DNA of 64,000 bases, from NCBI GenBank assembly GCA_900660155.1, contig CABFPE010000310.1:265214-329213 (forward strand), given 5' to 3'. Positions 19,509 through 32,100 of the stretch are shown here, one piece after another (positions within the stretch are counted from its first letter, which is position 1; each line of letters begins with the position of its first letter). This DNA is from Hofstenia miamia (Eukaryota > Xenacoelomorpha > Acoela > Hofsteniidae). The notes beneath the pieces are model-generated. The model was not told where the DNA came from. It saw nothing but the letters and a program-made list of their open reading frames with translations, and ran no database searches. A program made the translations under genes and the position numbers.

Positions 19509-20491
19509 ATGAACAGAAAGCGCCTTGAATGTAATCTTCAGATGGTTGATGGTTTCACAAATCCTAAATTAAGTTTTGAACAATACAATACTTCTGCACA
19601 ATTGGCATCACAAATGCTGTATACTGCGCATTCCCAGTATGATGATATAGACGATTCATTGGTTGGAGATTTTGGTTGTGGATGTGGTGTTTTAGGTATT
19701 GGATCTTTAATGCTAGGTGCTAGTCATTGTATCGGTTTTGATATTGATTCATCTGCTCTTGAAATTTGTCAGAAGAACATCAATGAATTTGATATGGGTA
19801 ATTTCAGGAAAATTCCTTAATATAGTTGCTATAAATTTAAAATATTGGTCAAAATTTTGTTACAATTTTCTACACTAGATGGCATCAAATGTAAATATTT
19901 AGTTGGCATTAATATATTAAATGTATTATATATCAGTAGATTACTAATATTTTGTATCCTAAGATCGGCTTAAATTTCATTTTTTTGATATACTGCTAGG
20001 TAACTTATCTTCGGTTTGAGGCATAAATATTTGTTGTGACCACAGTGTAAAATTGCAGCAGGCGGAAGCTGCTGATCTGTGCTTGATTCTTCAAATTGTA
20101 GGTTATGCAAATCATTTGATTTTTTCAAATTTAACTCTGAAATTACCAAGATGATTCATTTGATCTTGTCAACTGTGACATTGCATCTCCTCCCACAATC
20201 ATGAAATCCAATGTTTTTGACGTCGTCGTTATGAATCCACCCTTTGGTACTCAGAATTCTGGTGTAGACTTTAACTTTTTGAAGGCCGCACATTCTTGTT
20301 GTTGCGGACCTGTGTATTCTCTGCATAAAACTTCAACCCGCAAATATGTTCTTTCATCACTGCAGAAAATTGGTATAAAAGGCGAGGTTCTCGCTGAGGT
20401 AAGATATGAACTGTTGAACACAATGAAAATCCACAAAAAGAAATCTGTTGATGTTGCCGTTGACTTTATCAGAAGTGTTGCCATCGATTAG
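19509..20491 (+). CDS. mettl5: METTL5, 18S rRNA adenine-N6 methyltransferase, two exons, 209 aa
   Basis: Exons are 19509-19797 and 20151-20491, with a 353-bp GT..AG intron that splits an Asp codon. METTL5, with TRMT112, makes the single m6A of helix 44 in 18S rRNA (A1832 in human). Residues 1-20 match the family start (LQMVDGF-NPKL-FEQY). The SAM-binding loop is DFGCGCGVLGIG (54-65), the acidic motif FDID is at 77-80 and the catalytic NPPF is at 125-128. The C-terminus has VYSLHKTSTR and HKKKSVDVAVDFIR (191-204). Human METTL5 is also 209 residues. A GAG|GTAAGA inside exon 2 at about 20396 looks like a perfect donor, but translation stays family-like across it, so it is not needed. The ATG directly follows TTGTTCTAG, an acceptor-like sequence, so the 5' UTR may be added by splicing. 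The frame is intact. Confidence 0.95.
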
Positions 20492-23400
20492 CACTTTTAA
20501 ATTAATAGATTTTTTACAGGATTTTACAGAAAGTTGCAGTGTAGTAAATTATGTTCTAAATACATTGATTTTGCTTAAGATAAAAGAATTTACCTTTAAA
20601 GTATTATATTGTCAATTTCTTAATTTTGATATTTATAATTGGTTGTTACACAATTTTTGCAGTGGTGCAAATTTTGGTAAGAACTGAATTTTTATCAGTT
20701 ATAGTTAATAGGCAATAGCTATGTAGGAAAACTCAAGTTTATATTTTTTAAGATTTTCTACGTGTAAAATTGTGTGGCTCCTGGTATAATTCTATAATTA
20801 TATAAATGTTTTCACTAACGACATTTCTTTTAATGGTGGTATGTCTTTGGCTCAGCTATAAAAAATTATTCATTGCATTTGATAAAATTTTTATTTTACA
20901 CTAAGCGCAGCATTTTTCACAAACAGTATTGAATTTGTTGGAGCTTTAAGGGTATAACCTAAGTTTCTAGAATTTTCCTTTCTAATATTTAATTTATAAT
21001 CAGCAAACACATGTTTTAGCCAATATGTCTTCTGATATATGCGTGTGAATTTGAATTAAAAACCTGTTATTTTTGAAATTCTATTTTAATTTCACTAACC
21101 AACTCTACATTTAAAGCTGTCATTGAAAAAAAATTTAATTAAAAAACATGTTTTAAGTGCAATTCTAAACAAGGACTCTATTTTTGCATCTAATTTGCAT
21201 GTTTGACAATAACAGTAACGATCGCGTCCCTGATGTATGCATATTGATTTTTAGGGAATGCGGCCACTAGTCCATTTTCGTTTGAGTTATAAAGTGCTAC
21301 TTTATAACTTTGCAGTATAATCGGGATATTAACGTTCTAACACAGTGCGTTTCTAAATTTAAACGTTTGTGCTAAGTAATGGCAATTTCTGAATCTATTA
21401 ATTATAAAATTCGCACCTCTTACTTAAAGTTGTTAATTTTATACATAACGTGCAGGCCCATAAAATCGCTCATACTTTTTCTACAGTAATGAAATTTGGT
21501 ACTTCGACCCTTTCTGCATTTGTTTTACATACATATGCCTGATAGGGGGTTTTATGCAAAAGTCAGATTCTATGTCTTGATCAAGTCTTTTAGGTTGTAA
21601 GTTATCTATGGGTTTTATTCATTTATGAACATGTTAAAATCGGGCAAATATTTTCAAAAGATACAAGAAATTCCTGATGTCATCAGTTTACAAAACCTAT
21701 TCTTATATCTCATAAAAGTTCTTCTAAGCTGATATAAACTATTTAAGATTTTGTAGGTAAATAATTTATTAGCTAAGTTTGAAAATTGACGCTTTCCTAG
21801 CAAATCAGAGAACTCTGAACTTTGAGGTGTGAAACGCGGATTTGTGGGATATGTTCGAGTAATGTGTATGTGAGTGAATAATATCAAATTGAAGCTAAAA
21901 TTGTAATTGAATCATTGTCAGTTATTGAAATTTAATTGTAGATAATTGCACTGGGGTTGAAAGCTCCAATATTATCCCTTATATTATATTCGTTTCGTTG
22001 CAATCCACTTATTAACGTTCTGGAGGGCAAAATTGGGAAGCATTTTTCGAAAAATGCGTACTGTGACTTACGTTCAGAGTTGGAACCGGTTCAACCCGAT
22101 CCTGGCCGGATGGAAAGCCGGTCGACCTGTACAGGTCGAGTCAAGATTTTTTTCATGCCGGTTGACCGGGGTTCACTTGGTCTACTAATGAGAACTGCGT
22201 GTAGACCTAAAGCCTACGGTTATTATCTCAGTGCAGTACTTCTAATATAATGGTAGTGGGTAATTGTGATAAAATATTTGTTGCAAACCACCACTGATAA
22301 ATCCCGTGTTTTTATTTGCATAAAGTGCCGTTGCTTCTGATGCACTCTCTCTCGATGACAGCTATTACTTAGGAAAGTGTAGCTAAATACGATCAAGAAC
22401 GCATGGTAACCAAACTGCGTTTAGACGAAGGAGAAAGATTTGTATTTTACGTGCTAAAAAGTGAGATCATGAAAATTTCACATCATACATGCACATAATA
22501 CCAATATTGGTCGATAAAAGCATGATTTTCTATTTTTAGCGGCATTTTGCGAGTCAGAATTTTCTTTATTGTCCAAATTTCGACGTCAAAGTTTCTAAAT
22601 TTTCAGTTAAATTAGTTTGTTTCACATGCCGTGTTAAAATTTTTGGAAAATCCACCAAATTTAAATGCAATTCAGCAACCGTCCATAACATAGGCTAACA
22701 TTCAGTGCAATACGCAATAAAACAACATCACATAATGGACTTATACTTATGAGGCAACGTTTTTTCAAACAAGGTTGTTCAATTGTATTTTTTGCAAGTA
22801 TGCGTTTAAAGGGCTCGTTTTTTTAATATTGAAAATAAGTTTGAAACAAATTTTTTTGGTCCGGCCTCAACCTCTTTTTCTAAAATCATAGACGACCTCC
22901 TGAATTTTTGTAAACTGCGTATGCAGGGTTCAAATAGAAGTTATCATTTTTTATTTTGTAAAAATATGTTATTCTTGTTTAACACACAGCTAATTTAATT
23001 TTTATTTAATTTGCTTTGTGAACATGCTTTTAATTTCATTTAATACCCAATCTAATCCGTGATCACCATAACCCCAAGAAATTTCAATACTTGCATATAT
23101 TTGCAATGGAAATATGAGAAATGGGGGAATCCCCCGTGGAATCATTCCTAATTGGTTAATTTATGTAGAGCATTGCGTATTATCTACTTTTTCCTAGTTT
23201 TATTTTCGTAATTCGGTCACTTCTTTGTGAAAATCTCATAAAGTTATAAAAATATTTTCTATTTACAGAAGAAATTTGAATTTAAATATTAACTGGAAAA
23301 TGTCTCAATTATTTAAGGGAAAAACTTTATCTGCTTTGAGTCCAAGTGCAATCCAGTGAATTCATCTTTGTCGCAATGCATTAAAAAATCAATTAATCCC

Positions 23401-26400
23401 GATAAACATTTTATGCTTTTCTTATCGTTTATTACAATTCACCGCCATATTTATATGATAATGGGAAGCCGAGCGCGTTCTAATAAAGGATCTACAATGT
23501 CGCCTTCGTATAAAGTGATTGTCTACACATGAGAGTTTTTGTACTTTTTTTTCATTGTTGAACTTTGTATCAGCTTACATAAATTTGCTTGCAACTCCCT
23601 TGGGAGGTAATTATAGTGCTTATAAAATGATATTCTATGTATTGTCAGACTCAAAATGATCGAAAAACAAGGAATTTATTACAATTGATGTTGGTAGATT
23701 TTGCACATGGGATTTCATGTCTAATAAATTAAATATTTTGTATACATTTATTTTATTTAGGCAGTAAGATTACCATACGAATTCACTGTATTTAATAAGT
23801 GCTATTACTCGTAATTTATATGATATATATATATATTTATGATGAGGAACATGATAGACTGCTAGTGATGCATATTCAGAGTGTTATAACCAGAGAGATG
23901 TAAGCGGGCTAATTCGTTAATGGACCGGATCGGTTTAAAAGATAAACTCTTGTATAAGCAATATTCATACAAAAGTTATAGCATCTAGGAAGTTAATTGG
24001 TTTCTTTTGATTTTTAAGCTAATTTTTTATACATTGCATTTGTTCTTGAAAATGTCTTTGTAGGTGTAAATTGAAAATCCAAGAACATGCTAGTAAATAG
24101 GAAAACGTTCTGTCAAATTATAAAATGAGCTACAAAACCAGTACTGATGCCCCTAAACATGAATAATTGTCATATTCATAACTCTGGTTTCAACCGACTT
24201 CATTCTAAAATAGTATGATACAGTAAAATTTATATATTGTTTATAGCTTAAAATTTTTATAGCTTAATAATATAGTGGATTTTGTTTTAAATTGCTGACC
24301 TCATCCGCTTACACTCGGTTAGAATAAGAGGCATGTTATTGAGATGATGATATGTTAGTATAATTACTATAATGGCGCAGGGAAGTTGTTTAATTAACTC
24401 ATTTTCTTCCATTGACACTAATGACAGCTGATGTACCTCCACCCTTTTCCCATCAGATTATTATCCAACGCTATTTAAATAACTTACAAAATTCATTAAA
24501 TTCAAATTTGAGAAAATGAGAATTCTTTTAATAATTACACGAAATTTTTAACGAAGTGGTGTTATCATTGTTTGTAGCAAGGATTTAACTTGAACAACAG
24601 TTATTTAATAATAGTATTAAGCCCAGCTAACAAATGCAATAGTACTGAATTGATGACACAGTCAATCATTTATTCACCCCCACGGAATATTTCAGCGGAA
24701 TTGGGAATAACATGGGATTGTGATCATAAATGAAGGAACTACGAATACGTATTTCAGAATGTTACTAAAAATGTTTAAATCTTAGACAAAATAGAAGTTA
24801 GGCCGTGAGACCGCAAAAATTAATGGGTCTTGTATGGGACGAGACTGGAACTAAATCCAATGGTACTATTTGAGGCTGGACCAATGAAATTTCCCCACAG
24901 ACCTCTACTTCATTAACCCCAAGCAACCTATTGTGACGTTAAAGTCACAAACCGTTTTGTTCACATTTTCAAACAATTTTCTCCAAGCTTATTTGGCATT
25001 CCTGCGATTTGGACACAGCTATGCGTAAGTGCGCTTCTCTGTCGTGTCATAAAAATTATTCTTGTTCGAAATATATTAAAATATTGACTTTTCTTTCAAT
25101 TGGAAATCCGTCTTTCGCAAAAACATTCAAATTCTTCCCGGATCTAGTGGTCAGATAATAAAGCAGTCTAAAGCCCATGGCAACAACCACTAGGCTTAAA
25201 ATATTTTGTTTTTGTCAATAGACTACGCAAGAACCGTCAGAAGTCCACTCGCTCAGACGAGTTTGCGCAAGGGCTCGAATTTGCGCAAGGGCTCGAATTA
25301 AGAACGAAAATGAAAGAGGAACCCTGTTTTCAGATTTAAGTGCGTTATGAACGTTTAGAAATTTTTTATCTAAACTATTACAAATTGTAAAAAAGGTTTG
25401 AATTGTTTGGGTTTATTTCACGAACAACATCTTATCTAAACAATTTGGAACTGATTACATGGGTATGATTAAATAACGAATACTGTCTTTCTGCTTTCAA
25501 GAACTTAATCGGATTATCATTTTTTACCATTTCTGCTCCATTCAATTTTGAAAATTGTTTACTACGCCAGATAGTTTCAGCAACTCACTTGTTGCTAATG
25601 AGTTAAAGAATCTCTTACCTGCTTGAATTTTATTCACTTTTTTGCGTTCACAAGAAGATTTCACTCAGTATTTACAGTGAAATGCACATTGCTTCGCGTT
25701 GTGTATCAGATGCATCACTGTAGCATAAACTATCGATTTGATTCGTTTCGTTATATCCATTCAATTTAAAATTATTGCTCGGCCATAGGCACTTTCTAGA
25801 AATTTTATGAAATATTTACTCTGTCTGATGTTGACGATGAATATTCTTAGGGTATATGGTATAATTAACAAAAAACCTGTTTATCATTGTTTCTTCATTT
25901 TATCAAATTTTCTGAACACATACTTTAAAATTGAAATTGTTAAAATACACAATTTCATCCTGTATCGCATTTTTTAATTTTAACCTGAATTATCCTAGCA
26001 TTACCATATGGTAACGCTAACATATTTGGCCACACTGCATTAAGAAATGTTCAAATTGCAATCTATTGCATATTTTGACAACATAATATTCCCACAACAT
26101 TTTCAAATATCATAAAAAATTTTTCCAGCCACATGAGGACTGCAGTTAGAGCAATTTTCCAATGAAAGAAATGTTAAAAAAAAATTCAGGATAATTCAGG
26201 TTAAAATGGGAAATCAATGTGTCATATGCATTTAATCGAGCAATAAACGTATTAATTTTTTCAAATAATTCGTAATTTTAATAAGTAAACAGTGGTTAAA
26301 CATTTCATCAAAAACCGGAAGTTCTTCCTCGTGAAATAGAGGATGTAGGTTTGCGTTTGTAAGAATAGTTTCCAGCATGCTCATCGGTCAATTCCCACCA

Positions 26401-27550
26401 CTCCCTCCAATTTGTCATCAACCTATGGTCGCGAGTGCTTAATATTTTTTCTACGTTAAATCTATGTCAAAATACTCTAAATCTGACCCCTTAAGAGATT
26501 TATGCTAATATACTATTAGGTCCAAAAATAGAACAATTATTTTGGTCACTTTTAACGTTATGAAAACGAATGTTATCATTAAAGAATGTGAAATCTCTGA
26601 CTGTGATTTCCATAAGAAATGTGACCAAACCGTTTGTTTTTTTCTACTCGCTTTTATGAATGATGATTCATTGCATGCCTATTGGATTATTGTACATTCT
26701 GTCGAAGTACAGCTTTTCTTTTGAAATAGACAACAGGGGTGCCTGTTTAAAAAATCTTAATAATATATTAATTATTTTATAATATTTTTCCATTAAGCTT
26801 AATGAAATGTAATTTTTAAATCACATGTAACATTATAGGTACAAACACTGTTTTTAGTTAAGTAATGGTAGTTTTTTTTTCAAAAACGTCTTTATCTAAT
26901 GAAAGTTGAACCCTGATTTCATAGAATCAAAGAAGAGTTTAAAATTTTGGATTTAGCCAGTTGATGAAGCAATTATTTTCAACTCTGAGACCTACTATCG
27001 TCACTCCCTAAAACTTATTTAAAGATTGTTTTTATTCAGGAAATATCAGATTTAAACTGAGCATATTAAGTTTTGTACTAGTGATTATTTTCAGAGTGAA
27101 TTCCATACCGATTATAGAAATATAGGTGATTAAAATTTATGAAAATTTCATTTCAGTTCTGATGTCTTTGTTGTATATGTTTATGTTTGCAATGGAATAG
27201 TTCACCTTTGTTAACTCCACAAAAGATAAAAATTATTTGTGTGCATTACTTGTATCAGTAAAATGTATTCTTATATCATATATTCATGTTCGCAATGTTG
27301 CAATGATCTGTTTGGAAATCACCGCCCAGCTTTCTAGAGTACACTTTTTTCAAAAATTATTACGTCTAAAGCATAACTCTGATCAAAATTGGAGGTTAAA
27401 GAAAAGAACCCTAGATTATTAATTTTTTATTGTTATCGTACAACAGTGTTTAAGTTGCAAATATGATTTGTAAATATTGTGGCATCATATAGTTAGTAAG
27501 TAAATAGCTCCAGAAATAAATGATCGAAAAACCTTAAGATATATATATAT
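20492..27550. other. 7-kb gene-free stretch downstream of METTL5
   Basis: Begins with the METTL5 3' UTR. I found no protein-like frame or RNA gene. A GC-richer patch at 22070-22200 has CCGGTTGACCGG-type inverted words. A short duplication of TTTGCGCAAGGGCTCGAAT lies at 25262-25300. A diverged dispersed repeat appears near 24790-25030 (see the copies at 30.4, 31.4 and 39.8 kb). Small frames at 21957-22250, 26542-26724 and 27237-27422 look like chance. Confidence 0.5.
24790..25030. repeat. Diverged dispersed repeat, family member 1
   Basis: Shares words with 31370-31480 and 39830-39925 (TAATGGG, then a -GGGAC- and a CCNCAGA-type word). It also shares words with 30395-30430 (TTCACATTTTCAAACA followed by TTTTCTCC). 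Similarity is patchy and I could not define ends; it is probably an old transposon family. Confidence 0.35.
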
Positions 27551-27641
27551 NNNNNNNNNNNNNNNNNNNNNNNNNNNNNNNNNNNNNNNNNNNNNNNNNN
27601 NNNNNNNNNNNNNNNNNNNNNNNNNNNNNNNNNNNNNNNNN
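27551..27641. other. Assembly gap (91 N)
   Basis: Run of N after a TA tract, directly abutting one arm of a perfect palindrome. Confidence 0.99.
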
Positions 27642-27707
27642 AGGATCTTCATTAGTTAAACCTCTTTTCATCCTTCAAAACACCATGAATCATTGCTTTT
27701 TATAAAC

Positions 27708-27744
<37 letters not shown>

Positions 27745-27807
27745 TATAAAAAGCAATGATTCATGGTGTTTTGAAGGATGAAAAGAGGTTTAACTAATGA
27801 AGATCCT
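27642..27807. repeat. Perfect 67-bp inverted repeat with TA loop, at a gap
   Basis: Arms at 27642-27708 and 27741-27807 are exact reverse complements, separated by about 32 bp of TA repeat. The left arm starts at the first base after the N gap, so the palindrome may be longer. It is either a real foldback or a contig-end fold-over artefact. Confidence 0.95.
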
Positions 27808-28835
27808 TAAAAATATAATTTTGAAAAATGTATAACAAACCATTACAGAAATTCTAAATTTCTGTATTTTTGTAATTTGGAATTATTTTGCTTTAATAAA
27901 ACTAATGTTTAATTTGGTAAACTAATTTATTTAATGAAGCAAGAAACTAGTTACGCTATATGAGTTTTTAAAACAAAGATATGACTCATTCTGCACAATG
28001 GCAATTCACAGCGCTCTCTACCGGCTGACGTTCATCGATTGCATAATAGTTGCGTAATGCTATGCAATCGATTGAATTTTAATAACTATCCAACAAGCGT
28101 GTCTTTCTTCCTCTCGTATGAATAATTTACCAGGAATTCATCGTATCTTTTCAAATACAACTTAAAATGACAATTTCAAAGTAGCTACTGTCATAGTAGA
28201 ATATCCGTGTTTCCTGTTTTCTTTTATGACATTGTTGAATTTCCTTTCTTCCTCTTTTCTAAAAATCAATTTAATTTCAACTTTGGATGATACATTGAAA
28301 TTACTTCCCAGTAGAATTTTATCAACTATAAAAAATTCTTTCTCATTCGGAAAATGATTCATATATTGAATTAATTAGTTGATAAATTTTTCGTTTTTCT
28401 GAAACCTGCATTTTTAATTCTGCTTTGAAAAATGACTGAAAATAATCATTATTGTTTTACTGTTTTAATGCAAAACACACCAAATATTGCCACTGGAACT
28501 ATATTCTTGTATTCAAAATTTCACTTAATTTCATGAAATTTTTTATTTTTTAATTATTGGAATATATAACTTATTTTGCATTTCGGTGTTACTATATGTG
28601 AAAATTTCACGACCATAGATTGAGTGTGTTTTAGTAGCCTCTAGTTGGCAATAGGAGTATAAGTTTAGCATAAACAACAACTTTGCTTGAAAAAAAATTT
28701 TTACAAACAGTTTCAAACATTTTGTCTTTAATTTGTAATATTTTTGTGCTTCCAAAAGCCTTAACTAAAATGTTCGAGTGGCTTGGTGCTTTGCACTCAA
28801 GTGTATTATCTCCAAATATAATTTTGGATCTCTAT
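27808..28835. other. No gene seen
   Basis: AT-rich. A short inverted repeat, ATCGATTGCATA / TATGCAATCGAT, lies at about 28035-28072. Nothing else recognised. Confidence 0.4.
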
Positions 28836-29105
28836 AGCAGGCAGACAGTAAATGCTCACGAGTTACCCAGTTAGTAGCCTTGGTTGGCGAAAGCTGGAGA
28901 GGCGCAACCCTCTCATGAAGCTCAGCCTTCTGCTTCACTCTCTGCTGATCAGACTCAACACAGATCAGCACTCTGCGTGCCGGGGGTCGCCAGAGGTCAA
29001 GCATGGTTAAACTGGCCTTAGCGGGCACACTTCTAGAGGAGGAGTCCGGATTTTAATCTGTTGACACGCACTCTTCAGTCTGTCGACTGATAGAGTAACC
29101 CCGAC
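28836..29105. repeat. GC-rich island, probable fragment of an unrecognised repeat
   Basis: About 270 bp with far higher GC than its surroundings (for example CGTGCCGGGGGTCGCCAGAGG) and sharp borders on both sides. The minus strand is open for 87 codons (29028-28765), but the translation resembles no family I know. A fragment of a GC-rich mobile element, or a retained exon, are both possible. Confidence 0.35.
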
Positions 29106-32100
29106 AAAAAAACTAAAATGTATGACAATAAGCACAGGCAAACTTAGCCTTTTCAACTAAGGTTCTTAATAGAACATTAATAATCGTCAATTTTGCGATT
29201 ATAACATCACAGAAAACTTAATGGCTAAAGGAACACACGATCTGGATAAAATGTTTAAGAGGTCAGCATATTATTTCAAGTCGGATTTGTGCATATTACC
29301 TTTAACAATCGACTGCATGATAAGAAATTCTCTTGCTAATAGAAAACGTTTATTACAGCTTGAGTTAAGATTTTTATAATTAATTGGTTCAGAACTCATA
29401 AGTCAGTAAATGGATGGGTGGAGTCGAGTACGTAGTCGTTTGTATTGACCCATTAGCTTCTTTGATGCAACCTTTTAATTGTCCTACATGAAACATGAAC
29501 CGAAATAGAGAAGAGAAATGTATCAAAACTTGTGTTTTAAAAGTTGCATTAATTTATCTTAAGATGGGGTGCTTTTATGAGTAATGCCATTTCCTTTTAA
29601 AAATTGTTAATGAACGTTTGATATCACATAAGGAAATTAGAAGTTTAATGTGACATAACAGCCAATTAGAACGCTATTTATTCGCCATCCTGGCATCGGA
29701 AATATGACAAATCTGTCTGAATCACATTCGTTCCCATTGGTTTAGATTGTCCGGCCTGAAGTTATTTTGAATTTGTCAAATGTTTTTTTTATTTAGAATT
29801 TAAGTTTCTTTAATGTTGATTCAATTTGAAATAATTCTAGAATTATTCTAAAGAGGTTCGTTGATGAGTTACGGTAGAACGAAATATATATTCGTTTTTC
29901 AAAAATTTAAATGCATATCAAAGTGTGACATGGAATTGTAGTACAGTCATTTCTTGCAGATTTTTAGGCCAGTGGTTGCAAACCTGTAGGCTAGGGAGCT
30001 TAATGCCCCCTGTTTTTTGGAAACCTAAATTTTTGCATGTGATATATTAAGTTTTTACCCTGTTTTTTAATTTTTGTCGTCCTTTTAGTGTATTGTAGAA
30101 GTAATTGTTACACTATTATTATATTTACTGTGCTTTTCAAAAAAACTTCTAGTAATTCACAATTTATGAAAACTAAAAAATTACGAAAAATCATATTTCA
30201 ATACACTCGGCCTGCGCTTGCTTCAATTTTTGGGATCATATTTGACAAATTATAAATTAAATTTTAGACTTGTTGCTAATAGCTTGAACCATGAAATATA
30301 TGTAAACATGTTAACTGTGAAAATTTAGCTAGATTAAAAATTTTTATCCACAAGGCAAAAATTGTTTTCAGTGATTATCCTTAAATAGCTTGCTTGTTTT
30401 TTCACATTTTCAAACACTTTTCTCCCAGCCTATTAAGAAAATCTCAAATTGGTAGTAAATGTGCACCCATGAAATGGGGAATCTAGTACAAAACTGCTTT
30501 GCAATACCTGATGTAATTGAAAACTTAACTACTTTTGATGAAAATTCCGATTTCTTGACATTCACTCAAATTATTCCCAAAATTTAGGATCAAATACTAA
30601 TGATTTCTAAATCACATGGGGATATAAGCTAATAAAAATATGTTTTCCTACAAAGTTGACAACAGGACAGGATATTAAATTGTAAATGAATGTTGAGTTA
30701 TTCCAATATTGTGTTGTTTTATTTTTCAGAATTATGAGAGCATGAAATATTTCTTAGAAAATCATCATAAAGAAATTCTGTCCTTTTAAAAGTAAAACGG
30801 TTTTTCTACATTCTCAAATAATGTTGATCAAGCTTTTTGGAAAATTTAGAAATCGTGAGCCATGGACACATCTGTTGGTGAATGCGCTCGAACTTAATGT
30901 TGAAAATTTGTACTAAAGCATATTGCTTTGGTTAAAGTCATGAAAATTGTCATTTTTAAAACGATTTAAATACTCCTCATTTAATTCTAATCCTTTTAAC
31001 GCATGGAAGCAACACCGAAGTTGAACTGTTTCTTTATGTGCTGATAGATCTCAGAAGGCCATTGAAATGTATCATGCACAAAGTCAGAGGTAGCTTCGCG
31101 GAAGGCAACGGGGTTTAAAATTTCGCGCAAAGGCATGTTTTAAAAGAACGGGGTTTTAAAACGTACATGAAGGACTAGGCACTCCTTACTCTATGGTGCC
31201 TTCTGATTTTGCACATATTTTTAGTATGTGAACTATGAGCTTTTAAGTTTTTTTTAAGAAATCATAAAAACATTTAATGATACATAACTGGAACCCTACT
31301 TGGAAAAAGTGGGGGAAGGATATCAGAATATTACTCATAATTTTGACCAAACTACATGTTAAAGCGTAGACTCACCACGACTATGGAAAAAAATATAATG
31401 GGACTGGCATGGGACAGCACGGTGAGTAAACTCAATGACAACAATAATTGTTCCGCACAGCCCTGGTGTATTAGAAATCATTGATAGATATTTTGGTTCT
31501 GATATCCTTCTGAAATATATAAATATCTACACTGGCTTTTGTGTTTTCACATAAAAAAATTTTTTTGAATCTCTAATCGCACTGTCTTAGCATTGATAAA
31601 TAAAGGTTAGCATTTTATAGGTGTTTATTTTTACTTGCCTAACATTAGATCTTTATGGTGTTATCTATTACATATTAATTAATTCTGCGGTGTTTATTTT
31701 TTCGCATCGTAGAACACTTTATAGAATATTTTTAGAAGTTTACGCAATCGTCTATTTTTACACCTAATGCTTGAATGGAGTGTTTATTTATAGAGATATA
31801 ATTTATCTGTAACTTTTTCAAGTGTGTCGACTGCTTTATTCTTCGTGCTCGTTTGTAACATTAATCATCTACCTGTCATGAACACAATGGTATCGTCACA
31901 ACATAAATATGTACACTTCATTAGAACGATGTGTGAATTGTGACAAAGGTTAATGAGCCGCCGATTAGACACTTCAACTAAGTTATCTAAACCAAATTCA
32001 CTGATATCATCCAATTCAGCCTCAAATTCCACATTGCAAAGTGATGAATTTTTTTATTTTCGAATTTGGTGCTCTTAAAATCATATGAGGCAGTGACACT

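Noticed and set aside
29971-29995. Possible hAT left end (CAGTGGTTGCAAACC)
   Set aside because: No matching right end or target duplication was found downstream.
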